64,000 nucleotides of DNA from Paludibacteraceae bacterium (GTDB taxonomy: Bacteria > Bacteroidota > Bacteroidia > Bacteroidales > Paludibacteraceae), in contig JAKSNF010000008.1 of assembly GCA_024400115.1 (NCBI GenBank), positions 1-64,000 of the forward strand. The letters are read 5' to 3'. Made by a program: the position numbers and the translations under genes. This document shows positions 16,312 through 26,499 of this stretch, one piece after another. Position 1 is the first letter of the stretch, and every line of letters starts with the position of its first letter. Below the pieces are notes generated by a model. That model was not told the origin of the DNA, searched no databases, and saw only the letters and a list, made by a program, of their open reading frames with translations.

Positions 16312-16338
16312 GACGTGTTATACACACGAAAAACCGCG

Positions 16339-16370
16339 CAAAGGTACAAAAAAGAAATGAGATATGCAAA
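16339..16370 (-). promoter_or_regulatory. Promoter of the exported-protein operon
   Basis: Minus strand TTTG (16370-16367), 20 nt, TACCTTTG (16346-16339), 28 bp before the ATG at 16311. Confidence 0.85.
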
Positions 16371-16383
16371 TAAAAATGAGAAA

Positions 16384-16995
16384 TTAAAGCAAAAGTGTGT
16401 CAATCAGCGTGGGGATAGACTTTTTTCCGTCATTGACAAGCACTATATCCGCTTTTCGGGCACGCTCCGCTTCGTCCATCTGCGCGGCGATACGAGCACG
16501 CACCTTAGCCTCCGTTGTATGGTCTCGCGCCACGGTACGAGCGATACGAATATCCTCCGGTGCGGTGACACAAATGACCTTATCGCAAAGGGCATCCAGA
16601 CCCGATTCGAAGAGGAGAGCGGATTCAATGATTAAGTTTAGAGTGGAGAGTGTAGAGTTTAGAGTAGCCGTCTCGTTACAACCTTTGGTTGATAGTTTAG
16701 AGTTTAATAGGTTTTCTATGTCGTGGCGGACGGCGGGGTGAACGAGGGCATTGAGGCGACGCAAGAGGTCGGGGTTAGCAAAGACACGGGCAGATACGAT
16801 ATCGGTGCGATAGGTATTACCCTCATACACATCCGCTCCTAAGAGAGATGTTATCTGTGCCCTCAGTTCGGGGTCCTCCACGATGAGGCGTTTGGCTTCC
16901 CGATCCGTGTCGTAAAGCCTATAGCCACGCGAAGCTATTTCACGGGCGATAGTGGATTTACCACTGCCTATGCCGCCGGTAATGCCAATTGTCAT
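16384..16995 (-). CDS. coaE: Dephospho-CoA kinase
   Basis: Catalyses the last step of coenzyme A synthesis, phosphorylating dephospho-CoA. The P-loop GGIGSGKST is at residues 7-15, followed by 'YDTDREAKRL' and 'HPAVRHDI', then 'ESALLFESGLD' and the C-terminal 'RARIAAQMDEAERARKADIV', all family hallmarks. Between 'HPAVRHDIENL' and 'IIESALLF' (residues about 97-121) lies an extra serine/threonine/leucine-rich stretch encoded by 7-bp AGTTTAG/AGTGTAG repeats. The core enzyme appears intact, so the insertion is probably a tolerated loop. Confidence 0.93.
   Translation of the reverse strand: MTIGITGGIGSGKSTIAREIASRGYRLYDTDREAKRLIVEDPELRAQITSLLGADVYEGNTYRTDIVSARVFANPDLLRRLNALVHPAVRHDIENLLNSKLSTKGCNETATLNSTLSTLNLIIESALLFESGLDALCDKVICVTAPEDIRIARTVARDHTTEAKVRARIAAQMDEAERARKADIVLVNDGKKSIPTLIDTLLL
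16635..16707. repeat. 7-bp repeats within coaE
   Basis: Units AGTTTAG, AGTGGAG, AGTGTAG, AGTTTAG at 16635-16662 and AGTTTAG, AGTTTAA at 16694-16707, separated by a short AACC-TTT-GGTT palindrome. The coding strand reads CTCTAAAC-type and gives 'TLNSTLSTLN'. Confidence 0.85.
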
Positions 16996-17003
16996 GTGGA
17001 TGG

Positions 17004-17474
17004 TTATTCGTGGTGGTAGGGTTCGTGGTGGAGGATGGTCATGGCGCGGTAGAGTTGCTCGGTAAAGAGTAGTCGTATCATCTGGTGCGAGAAGGTCATC
17101 TTAGAGATAGACAGTTGTCCGTCTGCCCTATCATAAACCGCCTTACTGAACCCATAAGGACCACCCACCACAAAGACCACATCCCTACCCGACGACAATT
17201 TACGTTGCACATAATCGGCAAACTCAATAGATCTAAACTCCCGTCCGTGTTCGTCCAGCAAAACGACCTCCTGATTAGGACTGAGTGCTTTTAAGATGAG
17301 TTGTCCCTCTTGCTCCTTGACTTGCTCCATGGAGAGCGTCTTAGCGTTCTTCAAGTCCGGCAAGACCTGTATAGAGAAAGGTACGTAATGCGCTAAACGC
17401 TTTACGTAATCGTCTATCAACGTCTGCAACTGGGCATTCGTCGTTTTACCGGTAAGCAGGAGCAGAAGTTTCAT
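17004..17474 (-). CDS. rlmH: 23S rRNA (pseudouridine-1915 N3) methyltransferase
   Basis: A small SPOUT methyltransferase (156 residues, normal length) that methylates pseudouridine 1915 in helix 69 of 23S rRNA using S-adenosylmethionine. The knot is recognisable: 'LLDEHGREFRSIEFADYV', then 'VVFVVGGPYGFSKAVYDRAD' (SAM loop), then 'SISKMTFSHQMIRLLFTEQLYRA' and a C-terminal 'YHHE'. It sits 8 bp upstream of coaE and overlaps the previous gene by 4 bp. Confidence 0.95.
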   Translation of the reverse strand: MKLLLLLTGKTTNAQLQTLIDDYVKRLAHYVPFSIQVLPDLKNAKTLSMEQVKEQEGQLILKALSPNQEVVLLDEHGREFRSIEFADYVQRKLSSGRDVVFVVGGPYGFSKAVYDRADGQLSISKMTFSHQMIRLLFTEQLYRAMTILHHEPYHHE

Positions 17475-18412
17475 TTATGAATCTCGAAAGGATAGGAGCC
17501 AATGAGATTGCCATCTACGATAAAGTCTGCATTGTAATAGCCCTGTTGCGGTGTATTAGCCAACTTAAAATAAAGCACACCTGCCATCGCTTCACGCTCA
17601 TACTCAAACGTTTGAGACGACGAGTAACCAATCTCGGAACCCTCAAAAAGACAGACTTGTGTGGTGTCGTTCTGAAGCAGTTCACCATTGGGGTCAATGA
17701 GACGCAAGTAGATGGTTTTCAAGCCCGGGTCACAGGTCACGTTCTTGGCAATCTCATAATCGACCTGTAACTTAACCACCTGCGAGAGGATAGGAGTTTT
17801 TCTATCACGCTTATTGAGTGTCGTGACCTTACAGGAAGTCAGTTCAAGCATCGAAGCGCGGTTCACCACCTCTTGCAATTGGGTGTTCTGACTTTTTATT
17901 TCGTTATTCTCTCGCGTAATCGTGTTATTGAGTTGGCGATAACGGTTATTCTCCTCCGTGAGGCGAGTGTTGGTTGTATTCAGCGAGTCTATCTGACGCA
18001 CATAATCCACCATCACGGCACGTAGGGTCGTGAGTTCTTTCTTGAGTTCGGCTATACGGCGAGCCGAAGTAGCTTTCGTGATACGCAACTCCTCTAATAG
18101 GTTCTGTACGCGTTGTTGCTCCCGACTGAGTTGCTCTTGCAACGAGTCGTTCTGAATATCGAGGTTTCGGTATCCGTCAAACTGCAATGCCAAGTCTTCG
18201 TATTCCTCCGTCAGTTGCTCTTTCTCGAACTCCATTTGCTCCACAATCTCCGACATCGTGCGGTGCTGGAGATAATAAACGACGCCTAACGCGATAAGCG
18301 CTAAGGCGAGAATGACCGCTATTACTATAAGACCGCTACGCTGACGGACCGCTACGCTGTTAGACCGCTGCGCTGAAAGACCGCTTTCGCTGTTAGATTT
18401 TTCTTCGTTCAT
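17471..18412 (-). CDS. Membrane-anchored coiled-coil protein
   Basis: 313 residues: a short cytoplasmic N-terminus, one membrane helix (residues about 28-50), a long coiled coil (about 50-170), then a beta-rich C-terminal domain ('LQVDYEIAKNVTCDPGLKTI' ... 'YPFEIHK'). The type is conserved in Bacteroidales without known function. Residues 6-28 are encoded by four copies of a 16-17 bp GACCGCT-x-CGCTG element that looks inserted. The gene overlaps rlmH and murF by 4 bp at each end, so it is co-translated. Confidence 0.75.
   Translation of the reverse strand: MNEEKSNSESGLSAQRSNSVAVRQRSGLIVIAVILALALIALGVVYYLQHRTMSEIVEQMEFEKEQLTEEYEDLALQFDGYRNLDIQNDSLQEQLSREQQRVQNLLEELRITKATSARRIAELKKELTTLRAVMVDYVRQIDSLNTTNTRLTEENNRYRQLNNTITRENNEIKSQNTQLQEVVNRASMLELTSCKVTTLNKRDRKTPILSQVVKLQVDYEIAKNVTCDPGLKTIYLRLIDPNGELLQNDTTQVCLFEGSEIGYSSSQTFEYEREAMAGVLYFKLANTPQQGYYNADFIVDGNLIGSYPFEIHK
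18330..18396. repeat. GACCGCTnCGCTG element, four copies
   Basis: Four imperfect 16-17 bp units encode the N-terminal tail of the coiled-coil protein. Related copies lie at about 9927-9945 and 41782-41846 (polA). Confidence 0.8.
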
Positions 18413-19644
18413 AATAAGGGTAATAATTTTTCCAATTGCGTAGAGTGCGAGCCTTTGAGAAGGATACGACGCCCCTGCAACGGATGCGTTTGAAGATATT
18501 CAATAAATTGCTCTACATGATCAAAAATAGGATACGGAGCGGTAGTCTGTTTATACTCCTCCCCTATCAAGAAAACACTATCCTCTTTCATCTCCAAGAG
18601 TGCATTCACCACATTCTGGTGCTCCTCATGACTATAGTCACCCAGTTCGCGCATAGCACCGAGGATATAAGTAGAGAGTGTAGAGTGTAGAGTGTAGAGT
18701 GTAGAGTTAAAAGCGTGGATGGCGGCTTGCATAGAGGTGGGGTTGGCGTTGTAAGCATCCACTACAATGGTGTTATGTTCTGTTTGAACGAGTTGCGAAC
18801 GATGGTTAGTGGGTTCATACGCCCGAATAGCCGCCAATGCTGCTTCCTCCCCTACTCCAAAGAACCGACCCACCGCTAATGCCGCAGCGATGTTCTCCGC
18901 GTTGTAGTCTCCAACGAGGTGCGTGCCCGAGGGCATGGGGATACGGTGATAGTTGATAGTTGAGAGTGTAGAGTGTAGAGTAGTTGCGCCTGACGGCGAT
19001 AGTGTAGAGTTTACCCTCTCACTTTCCTCAAGCATTTGTTTCAAATAGTCGTTGTCCTCGTTGATAAAGATGGTTCCGTTATGCGCTACGAGGTAGTCGT
19101 AGAGTTCGCGTTTGGTGCGTTGTACGCCCTCAAACGAACCAAACCCCTGCAAATGGGCACGACCTACATTGGTAATCAAGCCGTAATTAGGTTCTGCCAC
19201 GTTCACGAGTTCTTCTATGTCGCCCGGATGAGAGGCTCCCATTTCTACAATAGCCAGCTCGTGTGCGCGCGTGATAGATAATAAGGTGAGGGGCACACCC
19301 AGCGAGTTATTGAGATTACCTTGCGTATAATAGAGATTGTACTTTGTTTTAAGCACGGCAGCGGTCAGTTCCTTAGTCGTGGTCTTGCCGTTCGTGCCGG
19401 TGATACCGATAATAGGCAGCCCGAGTTCACGACGCCAAGCACGTGCTAAATCCTGCAAGTCGCGAACAGCGTTCTCTCCCTTAATCACATAAGCTGCACC
19501 ATCGGCGAGGGCTTGTTCAACGAACAGATTACCGTCGAAATGTTCGCCTTTGAGCGCCACAAAGATACAGCCGGGAGTAACCTTCCGGCTGTCTGTAGTG
19601 ACGGTGAGTGCTTCTTTATTTTTTATTAGGAAGTTCCAATCCAT
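18409..19644 (-). CDS. murF: UDP-MurNAc-tripeptide-D-Ala-D-Ala ligase
   Basis: Adds D-alanyl-D-alanine to the peptidoglycan precursor using ATP. The Mur ligase P-loop GTNGKTTT is at residues 83-90; 'MGASHPGDIEELVNVAEPNY' and 'ITNVGRAHLQGFGS' follow, then 'NHRSQLVQ' and 'VVDAYNANPTSM'. Two stretches do not belong to the usual fold: residues about 211-232 and 312-325. Both are 'TLHSTLST'-like and encoded by AGTGTAG heptamers. The catalytic motifs are intact. The 4-bp overlap with the next gene indicates an operon. Confidence 0.94.
   Translation of the reverse strand: MDWNFLIKNKEALTVTTDSRKVTPGCIFVALKGEHFDGNLFVEQALADGAAYVIKGENAVRDLQDLARAWRRELGLPIIGITGTNGKTTTKELTAAVLKTKYNLYYTQGNLNNSLGVPLTLLSITRAHELAIVEMGASHPGDIEELVNVAEPNYGLITNVGRAHLQGFGSFEGVQRTKRELYDYLVAHNGTIFINEDNDYLKQMLEESERVNSTLSPSGATTLHSTLSTINYHRIPMPSGTHLVGDYNAENIAAALAVGRFFGVGEEAALAAIRAYEPTNHRSQLVQTEHNTIVVDAYNANPTSMQAAIHAFNSTLYTLHSTLSTYILGAMRELGDYSHEEHQNVVNALLEMKEDSVFLIGEEYKQTTAPYPIFDHVEQFIEYLQTHPLQGRRILLKGSHSTQLEKLLPLL
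18670..18711. repeat. 7-bp tandem repeat within murF, copy 2
   Basis: Six heptamers: AGTAGAG, four AGTGTAG, AGTTAAA. They encode the stretch around residue 318 of MurF. Confidence 0.88.
18951..19014. repeat. 7-bp tandem repeat and palindrome within murF, copy 1
   Basis: AGTTGAT, AGTTGAG, AGTGTAG, AGTGTAG, then a CGCC-TGA-CGGCG palindrome, then AGTGTAGAGTTTA. They encode MurF residues about 211-232. Confidence 0.85.
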
Positions 19645-19665
19645 GATTATCTATAATTGCGACGA

Positions 19666-21312
19666 TTAGACATTGGGGTCTTCCAAACCGATATGTTTCT
19701 TAGCGTCCACTGCTTTCAGAATAATACCTATAATGAAAGCGGCAACACCTAATGCGGCTAACATAACCAAAGGCCATGTGTAATCGTACGACACAGCAGC
19801 TTGTTCCGGAGACAAGATGCCTTCACTAACCGCTTGAGCTAATTCGGGATTAGTAGCGTCTAATACCTTACCAATCAATAATGGGAATAGCCACAAACCG
19901 ATATTCTGTATCCAGAAAATAAGTGCATATGCCGAACCGATAATCTTTTCGTCCACCAGTTTGGGTACACTCGGCCACAAAGCAGCAGGAACCAATGAGA
20001 AGGAGGCTCCCAACACTAAGATAGTCAAATAAGCAACCAAGATACTAACTACAGCATTACCTTTGCAAGCCGGTAAGACAAAAGCAAAGGTCAAGTGACA
20101 TATAATTAAGAGGATAGCTCCTAAGATGAGCATCGTAGCTGCTTTACCTTTATGATCCACATATTTACCAAGCATGGGCGTAATAGCAACAGCTAATAGG
20201 GGGAAGACAGCAAAGACCGTTTCGGCAGTGCCCCTCTTATAACCCATGTAGCAGAAGACAACTAAAGCAAGAACAGCGCAACAGAGTAAGATGGCCTTAG
20301 CCGTTTTCTTGGAACTGAAATTGCTGGCAAAGGCACACGCAGCAACAACTAACATAACGCCATATTGAATAAACATGATAGCCGAACCTGCCCAGAAACC
20401 TTCTCCGAGATTAAGCGTAAGGTTGCATTGCAACATATTAACGGCATATTTCTGGAATGGGAAAATAGCACTATAATACAGCACGCACAAGAGAGCCACG
20501 AGCCAGAATCCTCCACTTGAAAGGATTTTTCCTATATCGGAGAGTCTGAACGGGTCGTCTTTCTCCTCTGCCTCGCCCGTTTGCATATCCAGTTTCCTAT
20601 CCATGAAGAAATAGGTAATGAACATAATCAAAGCGATACACAGCATCACAACACCAAAAGCTACCGAACGAGACACATTAACCACTCCTCCTAAACGTGC
20701 AAAGAAGGGAGAAAAGAGCATCACGGTAGCGACACCCAAACGAGCCAAAGCCATTTCAGAACCCATAGCAAGGGCAGTCTCTCTACCCTTAAACCACTTC
20801 ACGATTCCACGGGAAATAGTAATACCCGACATCTCTGCGCCGCAGCCAAAGAGCATAAAACCAATAGCAGCCACCTTGGCAGAAGAGGGCATCCCCTCAT
20901 AGAAAGGAGCAACACCTAAATACTCAAAGAGAGGGATATGATTTAAATGGGTTTGAAACCACGTGTCGATACTGCTACCTATAAAAGCCTCCGAAACAGC
21001 ATAATACTTGATTAAGCCTCCTATGAGCATAACTACTCCGGACAAAAGAGCCGTAAAGCGGACTCCCATCTTATCCAAAATAATACCCGCAAAAATGAGG
21101 AAGAAAATAAATACGTTTAAAAACGTTTCAGCACCTTGCATGGTACCAAATGCTTCTGAGCTCCATCCGCGAGTGGACTGCATTAAGTCCTTAATCGGGG
21201 AAAGTATATCCATAAAGATATACGCGCAGAAATTGGCTAACGCCAACAACAACAGCGCAGTCCAACGAGCCGAAGCCTTATCCCTTAGGGTTTGTTTTAG
21301 TTGTTCTACCAT
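19666..21312 (-). CDS. Major facilitator superfamily transporter
   Basis: A 548-residue integral membrane protein with about 12 hydrophobic helices, starting 'ALLLLALANFCAYIFMDILS'. A loop after the second helix pair, 'GIILDKMGVRFTALLSG', is the MFS motif A region. A charged cytoplasmic loop at about residues 235-260 separates the two halves. The substrate cannot be told. This large MFS type is common in Bacteroidales and is sometimes annotated as a nitrate/sugar-type carrier, which I would not assert. Confidence 0.85.
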   Translation of the reverse strand: MVEQLKQTLRDKASARWTALLLLALANFCAYIFMDILSPIKDLMQSTRGWSSEAFGTMQGAETFLNVFIFFLIFAGIILDKMGVRFTALLSGVVMLIGGLIKYYAVSEAFIGSSIDTWFQTHLNHIPLFEYLGVAPFYEGMPSSAKVAAIGFMLFGCGAEMSGITISRGIVKWFKGRETALAMGSEMALARLGVATVMLFSPFFARLGGVVNVSRSVAFGVVMLCIALIMFITYFFMDRKLDMQTGEAEEKDDPFRLSDIGKILSSGGFWLVALLCVLYYSAIFPFQKYAVNMLQCNLTLNLGEGFWAGSAIMFIQYGVMLVVAACAFASNFSSKKTAKAILLCCAVLALVVFCYMGYKRGTAETVFAVFPLLAVAITPMLGKYVDHKGKAATMLILGAILLIICHLTFAFVLPACKGNAVVSILVAYLTILVLGASFSLVPAALWPSVPKLVDEKIIGSAYALIFWIQNIGLWLFPLLIGKVLDATNPELAQAVSEGILSPEQAAVSYDYTWPLVMLAALGVAAFIIGIILKAVDAKKHIGLEDPNV

Positions 21313-21391
21313 AATTCTTTTTCTTTTTTAGCCACTCGGTTTTACGCTTCTCATACTCCTCGTAGTGGCGTTCTAAATAACCGTCTTCCAT
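21278..21391 (-). CDS. Small charged protein (37 residues) after skp
   Basis: ATG at 21391 directly follows the TAA of the skp gene (21394-21392), and the frame ends at 21278 inside the transporter gene. The product starts MEDGYLERHYEEYEKRKTEW and ends in a lysine-rich tail. Very short proteins with a similar 'D-x-YLE-x-H' start are conserved but poorly annotated in Bacteroidales, as far as I recall. The exact abutment to skp and the codon-like composition support translation, while the 35-bp overlap with the transporter argues for some caution. Confidence 0.55.
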   Translation of the reverse strand: MEDGYLERHYEEYEKRKTEWLKKKKNYGRTTKTNPKG

Positions 21392-21883
21392 TTATTTAAT
21401 ACCCAATTCTTTCTTCACGGCAGGCATAGCATCAATGGCCGTAGGAGAAATATAAACCATGGCAGCACTGTCAAAGATATAGGTGTAACCTTCCTTCTGC
21501 CCTACCGCTTCAATGGCTTTTGCCATGCGATCATGAACGGGAGCGAGCAGTTCTTGCTGCTGCTTTTGAATATCCTGTTCTGCCGTTTGGTAAAAGAGTT
21601 GAATACGTTGTTGCATCTCTTGCAACTCTTGTTCGCGAATTTGGCGAATAGCGTCCGTCATGGTCGAAGCTTGAGCTTGATAGTCTTGCGCTTTCTTTTG
21701 GAACTCCTCTTGCATCAGCGTCAGTTGATTCTCATACTGAGATTGAACGGTGTCCATCTTCAATTTAACTGAATTCAACTCGGGCATGATAGTGAAAAGT
21801 TCACTTGTGTTAACATGACCAAACTTCTGTGCCATTACCAGCACGGGCATTGCTAAAGCAATGATAATAATGATTTTTTTCAT
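21392..21883 (-). CDS. OmpH/Skp-family periplasmic chaperone
   Basis: 163 residues with signal peptide (MKKIIIIIALAMPVLVMA). A short beta segment ('FGHVNTSELFTIMPELNSVK') and a long Gln/Glu-rich coiled coil form the tentacle arms of Skp-type trimers, which hold unfolded outer-membrane proteins for BamA. It ends 'YISPTAIDAMPAVKKELGIK'. It is the second of two tandem copies downstream of bamA, the usual order in Bacteroidota. Confidence 0.9.
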   Translation of the reverse strand: MKKIIIIIALAMPVLVMAQKFGHVNTSELFTIMPELNSVKLKMDTVQSQYENQLTLMQEEFQKKAQDYQAQASTMTDAIRQIREQELQEMQQRIQLFYQTAEQDIQKQQQELLAPVHDRMAKAIEAVGQKEGYTYIFDSAAMVYISPTAIDAMPAVKKELGIK

Positions 21884-21910
21884 AATGATTATTTATTTAT
21901 AGTTTATTAA

Positions 21911-22435
21911 TTATTTTGCGCCTAACTTATGCAGTACCTCGTCTGAAATATCCATCTTAGCGGATATATAAATGAGCGACGGATCGGAGGAGCGATCCTT
22001 GACGATATTCAGTTTTTGCTCCGACGCTATGTCCTGAATAGCAGCAAAAATCTCGTCCTGTATCGGTTTAATCAACGCCTCGCGTTTCTTATCCAATTCG
22101 CCTTGCGGACCGAAATACTTATGCTTCAGTTCCAAAGCCTGATTCTCCTTGTCTAAGATCTCTTGTTCTCGTTGCTGACGCATCGCGTCCGAGAGGAAGA
22201 TTTGTTCCGTTTGATAATTAGCTTCCAACACCTTAGCCTCTTGCTCAATGGCATCTACCTCTTTCTGCCAACGACGCGTAATAAGACTCAATTGCTCCTC
22301 AGCCGACTCGTATTGCGGTAAGTTCTTGAGGATATAGGCTATATCCACATATGCTACCGATGTACTCTCCTTTGCAAAGACCGTGCCACAAACGGTCAAC
22401 ATTACTAAACAAAAAATAACTTTCTTCATAATCAT
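21911..22435 (-). CDS. OmpH/Skp-family periplasmic chaperone
   Basis: 174 residues with signal peptide. 'STSVAYVDIAYILKNLPQYE' is followed by a coiled coil of about 90 residues and a 'LIYISAKMDISDEVLHKLGAK' end. The first of two tandem chaperone genes, it overlaps bamA by 4 bp. The N-terminal 'MIMKKV' allows an alternative start two codons later. Confidence 0.9.
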   Translation of the reverse strand: MIMKKVIFCLVMLTVCGTVFAKESTSVAYVDIAYILKNLPQYESAEEQLSLITRRWQKEVDAIEQEAKVLEANYQTEQIFLSDAMRQQREQEILDKENQALELKHKYFGPQGELDKKREALIKPIQDEIFAAIQDIASEQKLNIVKDRSSDPSLIYISAKMDISDEVLHKLGAK

Positions 22436-25041
22436 AATTCTTGTCCTAATACGAAATGGAACTGACTCTTACCATACTGGTCAGAACCGTTAATTTGGTC
22501 AAATCCCCAGCCCCAGTCAACACCGAGCAAACCGAACATAGGCAGGAACACACGCACACCGACACCGGCGGAGCGCTTGAGGTTGAAGGGGTTATAATCC
22601 TTTATATCACTAAAGCAGTTACCTGCCTCCAAGAAGCCTAAGACCCAGATAGTGGCGTTCTGCTCCAAGGAAACGGGATACCTTAACTCCAAAGTGAACT
22701 TATTATACAGATAACCTAAGTTACGTCCCGTTTGCGGGTCATAAGGCGTGAGTGAACCGGACGAGTAACCACGCATAGCCACATACTCGGTTGAATAAGA
22801 CGAATAAGACGACATACCATCACCACCCATGTAGAAGGTCTCGAAAGGCGACTTAGCATCCTTATTATAATGACCCAAATAACCAAACTCGGCACGCGTC
22901 ATGAGCACTAACTTAGAATCGCGGGTGAGCGGGGTAAAGACCTTACCCGAGAATTTCCACTTATGGTACTCGATGAAGTGATAACGATCGGACTGGTCCA
23001 TAGCCGAATAATCCTTCTTATTAAACAGCGAATACGGCGGCGTTATCTTCAAACCTAAGATGAATTGCGAACCACGGCGCGTATAGATGGGGTTATCAAT
23101 AGACGAACGACTCAGTTGCAGATTAAGGGAGAGGTTATGGCTTGTACCATCAGAGATAAGCAAGTAGGGCCAGTCCTTCATCATGTAACACTGATAACTG
23201 AGTTCACCATAAAACTGGAAGTAATCATCGGGCCAACGCAAACGTTTACCATAACCGATGCTGGCACCAAAGGTACGCAAGTACTTATCAGGATCGGCTT
23301 CCGACTCTTGTAACTGCTGGTAATAATCCGAATTGCCCGAATAAGCATAATAGTACGAATAAGTGTTATACAAGTTCTGGTATGCTTGATAATAACGGTT
23401 CGAATAGCCCGTTTGGGAAGCAAAGAAGATATTGGTCGATAAGGAGTTTGGACGTTTACCTCCGAGCCACGGCTCAAGGAAAGACAGACTCACCGACGTG
23501 TAGTACACACCATTCGTGCGCGCTTGAATAGAGAAGGTCTGACCCTCACCTTGCGGCACGATTCTATAGGCTTTCTTATTGAACAGATTCTGAATGGCAA
23601 AATTAGCGAACTTCAGTCCTAACGAACCCGTCAAACCGGTGGCACCCCAACCGAGCGAGAACTCAATCTGATCTGACGACTTAGTCTCCAACTGATAGGT
23701 TATATCCACCGTTCCGTCCTCTATATTAGGTTGAATATCGGGCACCAGTTTCTCCTGATCAAAATGTCCCATCTGCGCCAACTCACGGAGTGAACGCATA
23801 ATATCCGTTTGTGAATAGAGTTGACCGGGTTTAGTGTATAACTCACGACGAACGACATGTTCATAAACGCGCGTATTACCCACTATATTCACCTGATTGA
23901 TGGTAGCGGGTTTGCCCTCGTACATGCGCATTTCAAAGTCAATGGAGTCGTTCTCCACCTTAACCTCCACGGGGTCTATATTAAAGAACAAATAGCCTTG
24001 GTCTGTATATAATTTCGAGATAGCGTCGTCATCCTCCGTGAGGCGCTTATTGAGTTGTTTGAGGTTATAAACGTCTCCGGGCTTGATTCCCAAAGAGGCA
24101 TTCAGTATCTCGTATGGATAAACGGTATTACCCACCCAACGAATATCGCGAATATGGTATTTATTGCCCTCGTGAATCCGTAAATAAACGTCCACGCGCG
24201 TGGAGTCTTCGGGATTGGTTACCACACTATCCGACTCGATATAGGCATCACGATAACCAAACTCGTTATATTTCTCAATGACCGCTTTCTTATCGTTCTC
24301 GAACTCTGTTTCCACAAATTTCTTGGTACGGAACATATTTACGATATTATCGTCATTGGTCTTCTTCATGGCTTTGTTGATCTGAACATCCGTCAAAGCC
24401 TCATTTCCGGAGAGGTATATTTTTGCCACCTTCGTCTTCACTTTCTTATCCACCGCGACACGCACTTTCACATAACCATCGTGATCCGGGTCGGGCTTCG
24501 AATAGATACGTATCTCCGTATTATGGAAACCTTTCTCTTCAAAGAACTTCTTGATTACCGTTCGGGTCTTGTCTTGTAAGTTAGGCGTGAACTGTCCTCC
24601 CTTCTGCAGACCGATCTTCGTTTCGAGATCCTCTTTCTCGCTCTTCTTAACGCCATCAATCTGTACGGAAGATATACGCGGGCGTTGCTCCAACGCTATC
24701 TCGAGCCATATCTTAGTTCCTTCTATGCGTTTAGCCTTAATCTTGACATCAGAGAATAGTCCTTGTTTCCAGAAACGGCGCAGTGCCTTGGTTATTTGAG
24801 GACCGGGCACTTCAATCTTATCACCTATCGCCAAACCGGAGAAACCAATGAGCACAAAATCTTCATAATTCTGCGCTCCGGTAACCTCGATTCCGGCAAT
24901 CTCATATACTTTGCCCGCCGTTATCGAATACTCGATATCGGGCACACTTTCTGCTATCGAATCCGTCTGAGCCGCTATGGGTAAAACCGATAGCCACAGA
25001 CACACTACTATATTAACGAACTTGTTCACTTGTTTTTCCAA
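22432..25041 (-). CDS. bamA: Outer-membrane protein assembly factor BamA
   Basis: 869 residues: signal peptide, five POTRA domains (about residues 35-430; repeats such as '[20 protein letters not shown]' and '[20 protein letters not shown]'), and a C-terminal 16-strand barrel. It carries the Bacteroidota barrel marks '[20 protein letters not shown]' and 'MRGYSSGSL' and a final 'FHFVLGQEL'. BamA inserts beta-barrel proteins into the outer membrane. It lies between uppS and the two Skp genes, an order shared with other Bacteroidales. Confidence 0.95.
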   Translation of the reverse strand: MEKQVNKFVNIVVCLWLSVLPIAAQTDSIAESVPDIEYSITAGKVYEIAGIEVTGAQNYEDFVLIGFSGLAIGDKIEVPGPQITKALRRFWKQGLFSDVKIKAKRIEGTKIWLEIALEQRPRISSVQIDGVKKSEKEDLETKIGLQKGGQFTPNLQDKTRTVIKKFFEEKGFHNTEIRIYSKPDPDHDGYVKVRVAVDKKVKTKVAKIYLSGNEALTDVQINKAMKKTNDDNIVNMFRTKKFVETEFENDKKAVIEKYNEFGYRDAYIESDSVVTNPEDSTRVDVYLRIHEGNKYHIRDIRWVGNTVYPYEILNASLGIKPGDVYNLKQLNKRLTEDDDAISKLYTDQGYLFFNIDPVEVKVENDSIDFEMRMYEGKPATINQVNIVGNTRVYEHVVRRELYTKPGQLYSQTDIMRSLRELAQMGHFDQEKLVPDIQPNIEDGTVDITYQLETKSSDQIEFSLGWGATGLTGSLGLKFANFAIQNLFNKKAYRIVPQGEGQTFSIQARTNGVYYTSVSLSFLEPWLGGKRPNSLSTNIFFASQTGYSNRYYQAYQNLYNTYSYYYAYSGNSDYYQQLQESEADPDKYLRTFGASIGYGKRLRWPDDYFQFYGELSYQCYMMKDWPYLLISDGTSHNLSLNLQLSRSSIDNPIYTRRGSQFILGLKITPPYSLFNKKDYSAMDQSDRYHFIEYHKWKFSGKVFTPLTRDSKLVLMTRAEFGYLGHYNKDAKSPFETFYMGGDGMSSYSSYSTEYVAMRGYSSGSLTPYDPQTGRNLGYLYNKFTLELRYPVSLEQNATIWVLGFLEAGNCFSDIKDYNPFNLKRSAGVGVRVFLPMFGLLGVDWGWGFDQINGSDQYGKSQFHFVLGQEL

Positions 25042-25753
25042 ATCTACGTTCCCTATGTTGATAATCCACTATGGCGTGATAGAACTCCTCCACCGTAAAA
25101 TCCGGCCAAAGAAGGTCTGTAAAATACAATTCCGAATAAGCCAACTGCCAAAGCAAGAAATTGCTGATACGCAACTCCCCACTCGTTCTGATGAGTAAGT
25201 CCGGATCGGGCATGCCTGCCGTTGTGAGATACTGCTCGACCATATCCTCCGTCACTTGTTCGGGACTGAGTTGACCGTTTTGAACATCCTCAGCCACCAA
25301 CTGCATGGCGTGGGCTAATTCCCAACGAGACGAATAAGACAAGGCAATCACCATCTTCAAGCCCGTGTTCCCACTCGTTTGACGAATACACTCTAAGAAC
25401 TTCTGTTTGGCTTGCTCAGGAAGGCGATCCGTATCCCCAATGGTGAGCAAACGCACATTATTGTTCATGAGCGTAGGTGTTTCCTTGACGATGGTGTCAA
25501 CGAGTAAGTTCATGAGTGCATCCACCTCCTCTTTAGGACGATTCCAATTCTCCGTAGAGAAAGTGTATAACGTTAGGTACTTCAACCCTAATTGCGCTGC
25601 GGCTGTCGTTATATTATGCACCACTTCCACCCCTTGTTTATGCCCAAACATACGCATCAGCCCATGCGCCTTCGCCCAGCGACCGTTACCATCCATGATG
25701 ATGGCTATGTGTTGAGGGATACGGGTGTTGTCTATTTGTTCTTTATACGTCAT
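25013..25753 (-). CDS. uppS: Undecaprenyl diphosphate synthase
   Basis: A cis-prenyltransferase (246 residues, normal length) making the lipid carrier of cell-wall sugars. '[20 protein letters not shown]' holds the catalytic Asp and pyrophosphate loop, followed by 'GHKQGVEVV', '[19 protein letters not shown]' and '[20 protein letters not shown]'. It overlaps bamA by 29 bp and is preceded by the porG-like gene. Confidence 0.96.
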   Translation of the reverse strand: MTYKEQIDNTRIPQHIAIIMDGNGRWAKAHGLMRMFGHKQGVEVVHNITTAAAQLGLKYLTLYTFSTENWNRPKEEVDALMNLLVDTIVKETPTLMNNNVRLLTIGDTDRLPEQAKQKFLECIRQTSGNTGLKMVIALSYSSRWELAHAMQLVAEDVQNGQLSPEQVTEDMVEQYLTTAGMPDPDLLIRTSGELRISNFLLWQLAYSELYFTDLLWPDFTVEEFYHAIVDYQHRERRFGKTSEQVR

Positions 25754-26499
25754 CTTTTATTTTCTTTTTCACACAAACGGCAAATCTTACGCTCTCGAGC
25801 AAACGCAAAAACTATGCCAACCGTGAGTTGTGATGTTATATCCATATTCATTATGTTCGAACCATTCAGATTATGCGTATTTCCTAATAGATTTCTATTT
25901 AAGTCCCACACATTCTCCAAATCATCTGACAAGTATATATTATGCTGCCATGCCACGTGCAAGGCTCCCCACCGAACAAACTGCCACTTGAAGCCCAATC
26001 CCATCGGCAAGTAGGCAGCCGCGTTCTTAAAATTCCCTTTGGGTCCGGGGATGATACCGCAGCCCACTCCCAAAAAGATATACGGCGAGTAGGGCTTAAC
26101 ACGTCCATCATACTCGGGTCTTCCCAAACGGAAGAAATTGAACTCCGCCGTTACATCTATATTCACCATAGGCGATTGCCACTTACTATCCTCCGTCAAG
26201 AAATGGATTCGGCGATAACGCTCTAAGTCGTAGTTATCGGGGTTACGATAATCTTGATAAGGACCCTTTATGAGTTGGTACGTCCCGTTTAATTTCAATC
26301 CCCAGTGCGAATCGAATTTATACCTAAAATGCACGCCACCTGCATAACTCACATGCTGAAAGATATGCGGAGCTGCCTCGCCGGCATAATAACCCAATCC
26401 ACCTTGCAAACCAATCTCACAGAGGTAAGGGCGCTCTTCGGCTATAGCCCAACTGCTCACCAGCAGCAAACCTATTATGTAAACAACTCTATTTCTCAC
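25750..26499 (-). CDS. PorG-like outer-membrane protein of type IX secretion (DUF6089)
   Basis: 249 residues with signal peptide. A small barrel is suggested by '[20 protein letters not shown]', '[19 protein letters not shown]' and '[12 protein letters not shown]'. In Porphyromonas gingivalis the type IX component PorG sits just before uppS and bamA and joins the PorK/PorN ring to the outer membrane. The same gene order and DUF6089 character here make PorG the best assignment. It would act together with gldK/gldN encoded at 47-52 kb. Confidence 0.75.
   Translation of the reverse strand: MRNRVVYIIGLLLVSSWAIAEERPYLCEIGLQGGLGYYAGEAAPHIFQHVSYAGGVHFRYKFDSHWGLKLNGTYQLIKGPYQDYRNPDNYDLERYRRIHFLTEDSKWQSPMVNIDVTAEFNFFRLGRPEYDGRVKPYSPYIFLGVGCGIIPGPKGNFKNAAAYLPMGLGFKWQFVRWGALHVAWQHNIYLSDDLENVWDLNRNLLGNTHNLNGSNIMNMDITSQLTVGIVFAFARERKICRLCEKENKR

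Noticed and set aside
23181..23477. Leftward 98-codon frame within bamA
   Set aside because: It overlaps the bamA barrel region on the same strand in another frame and resembles nothing.
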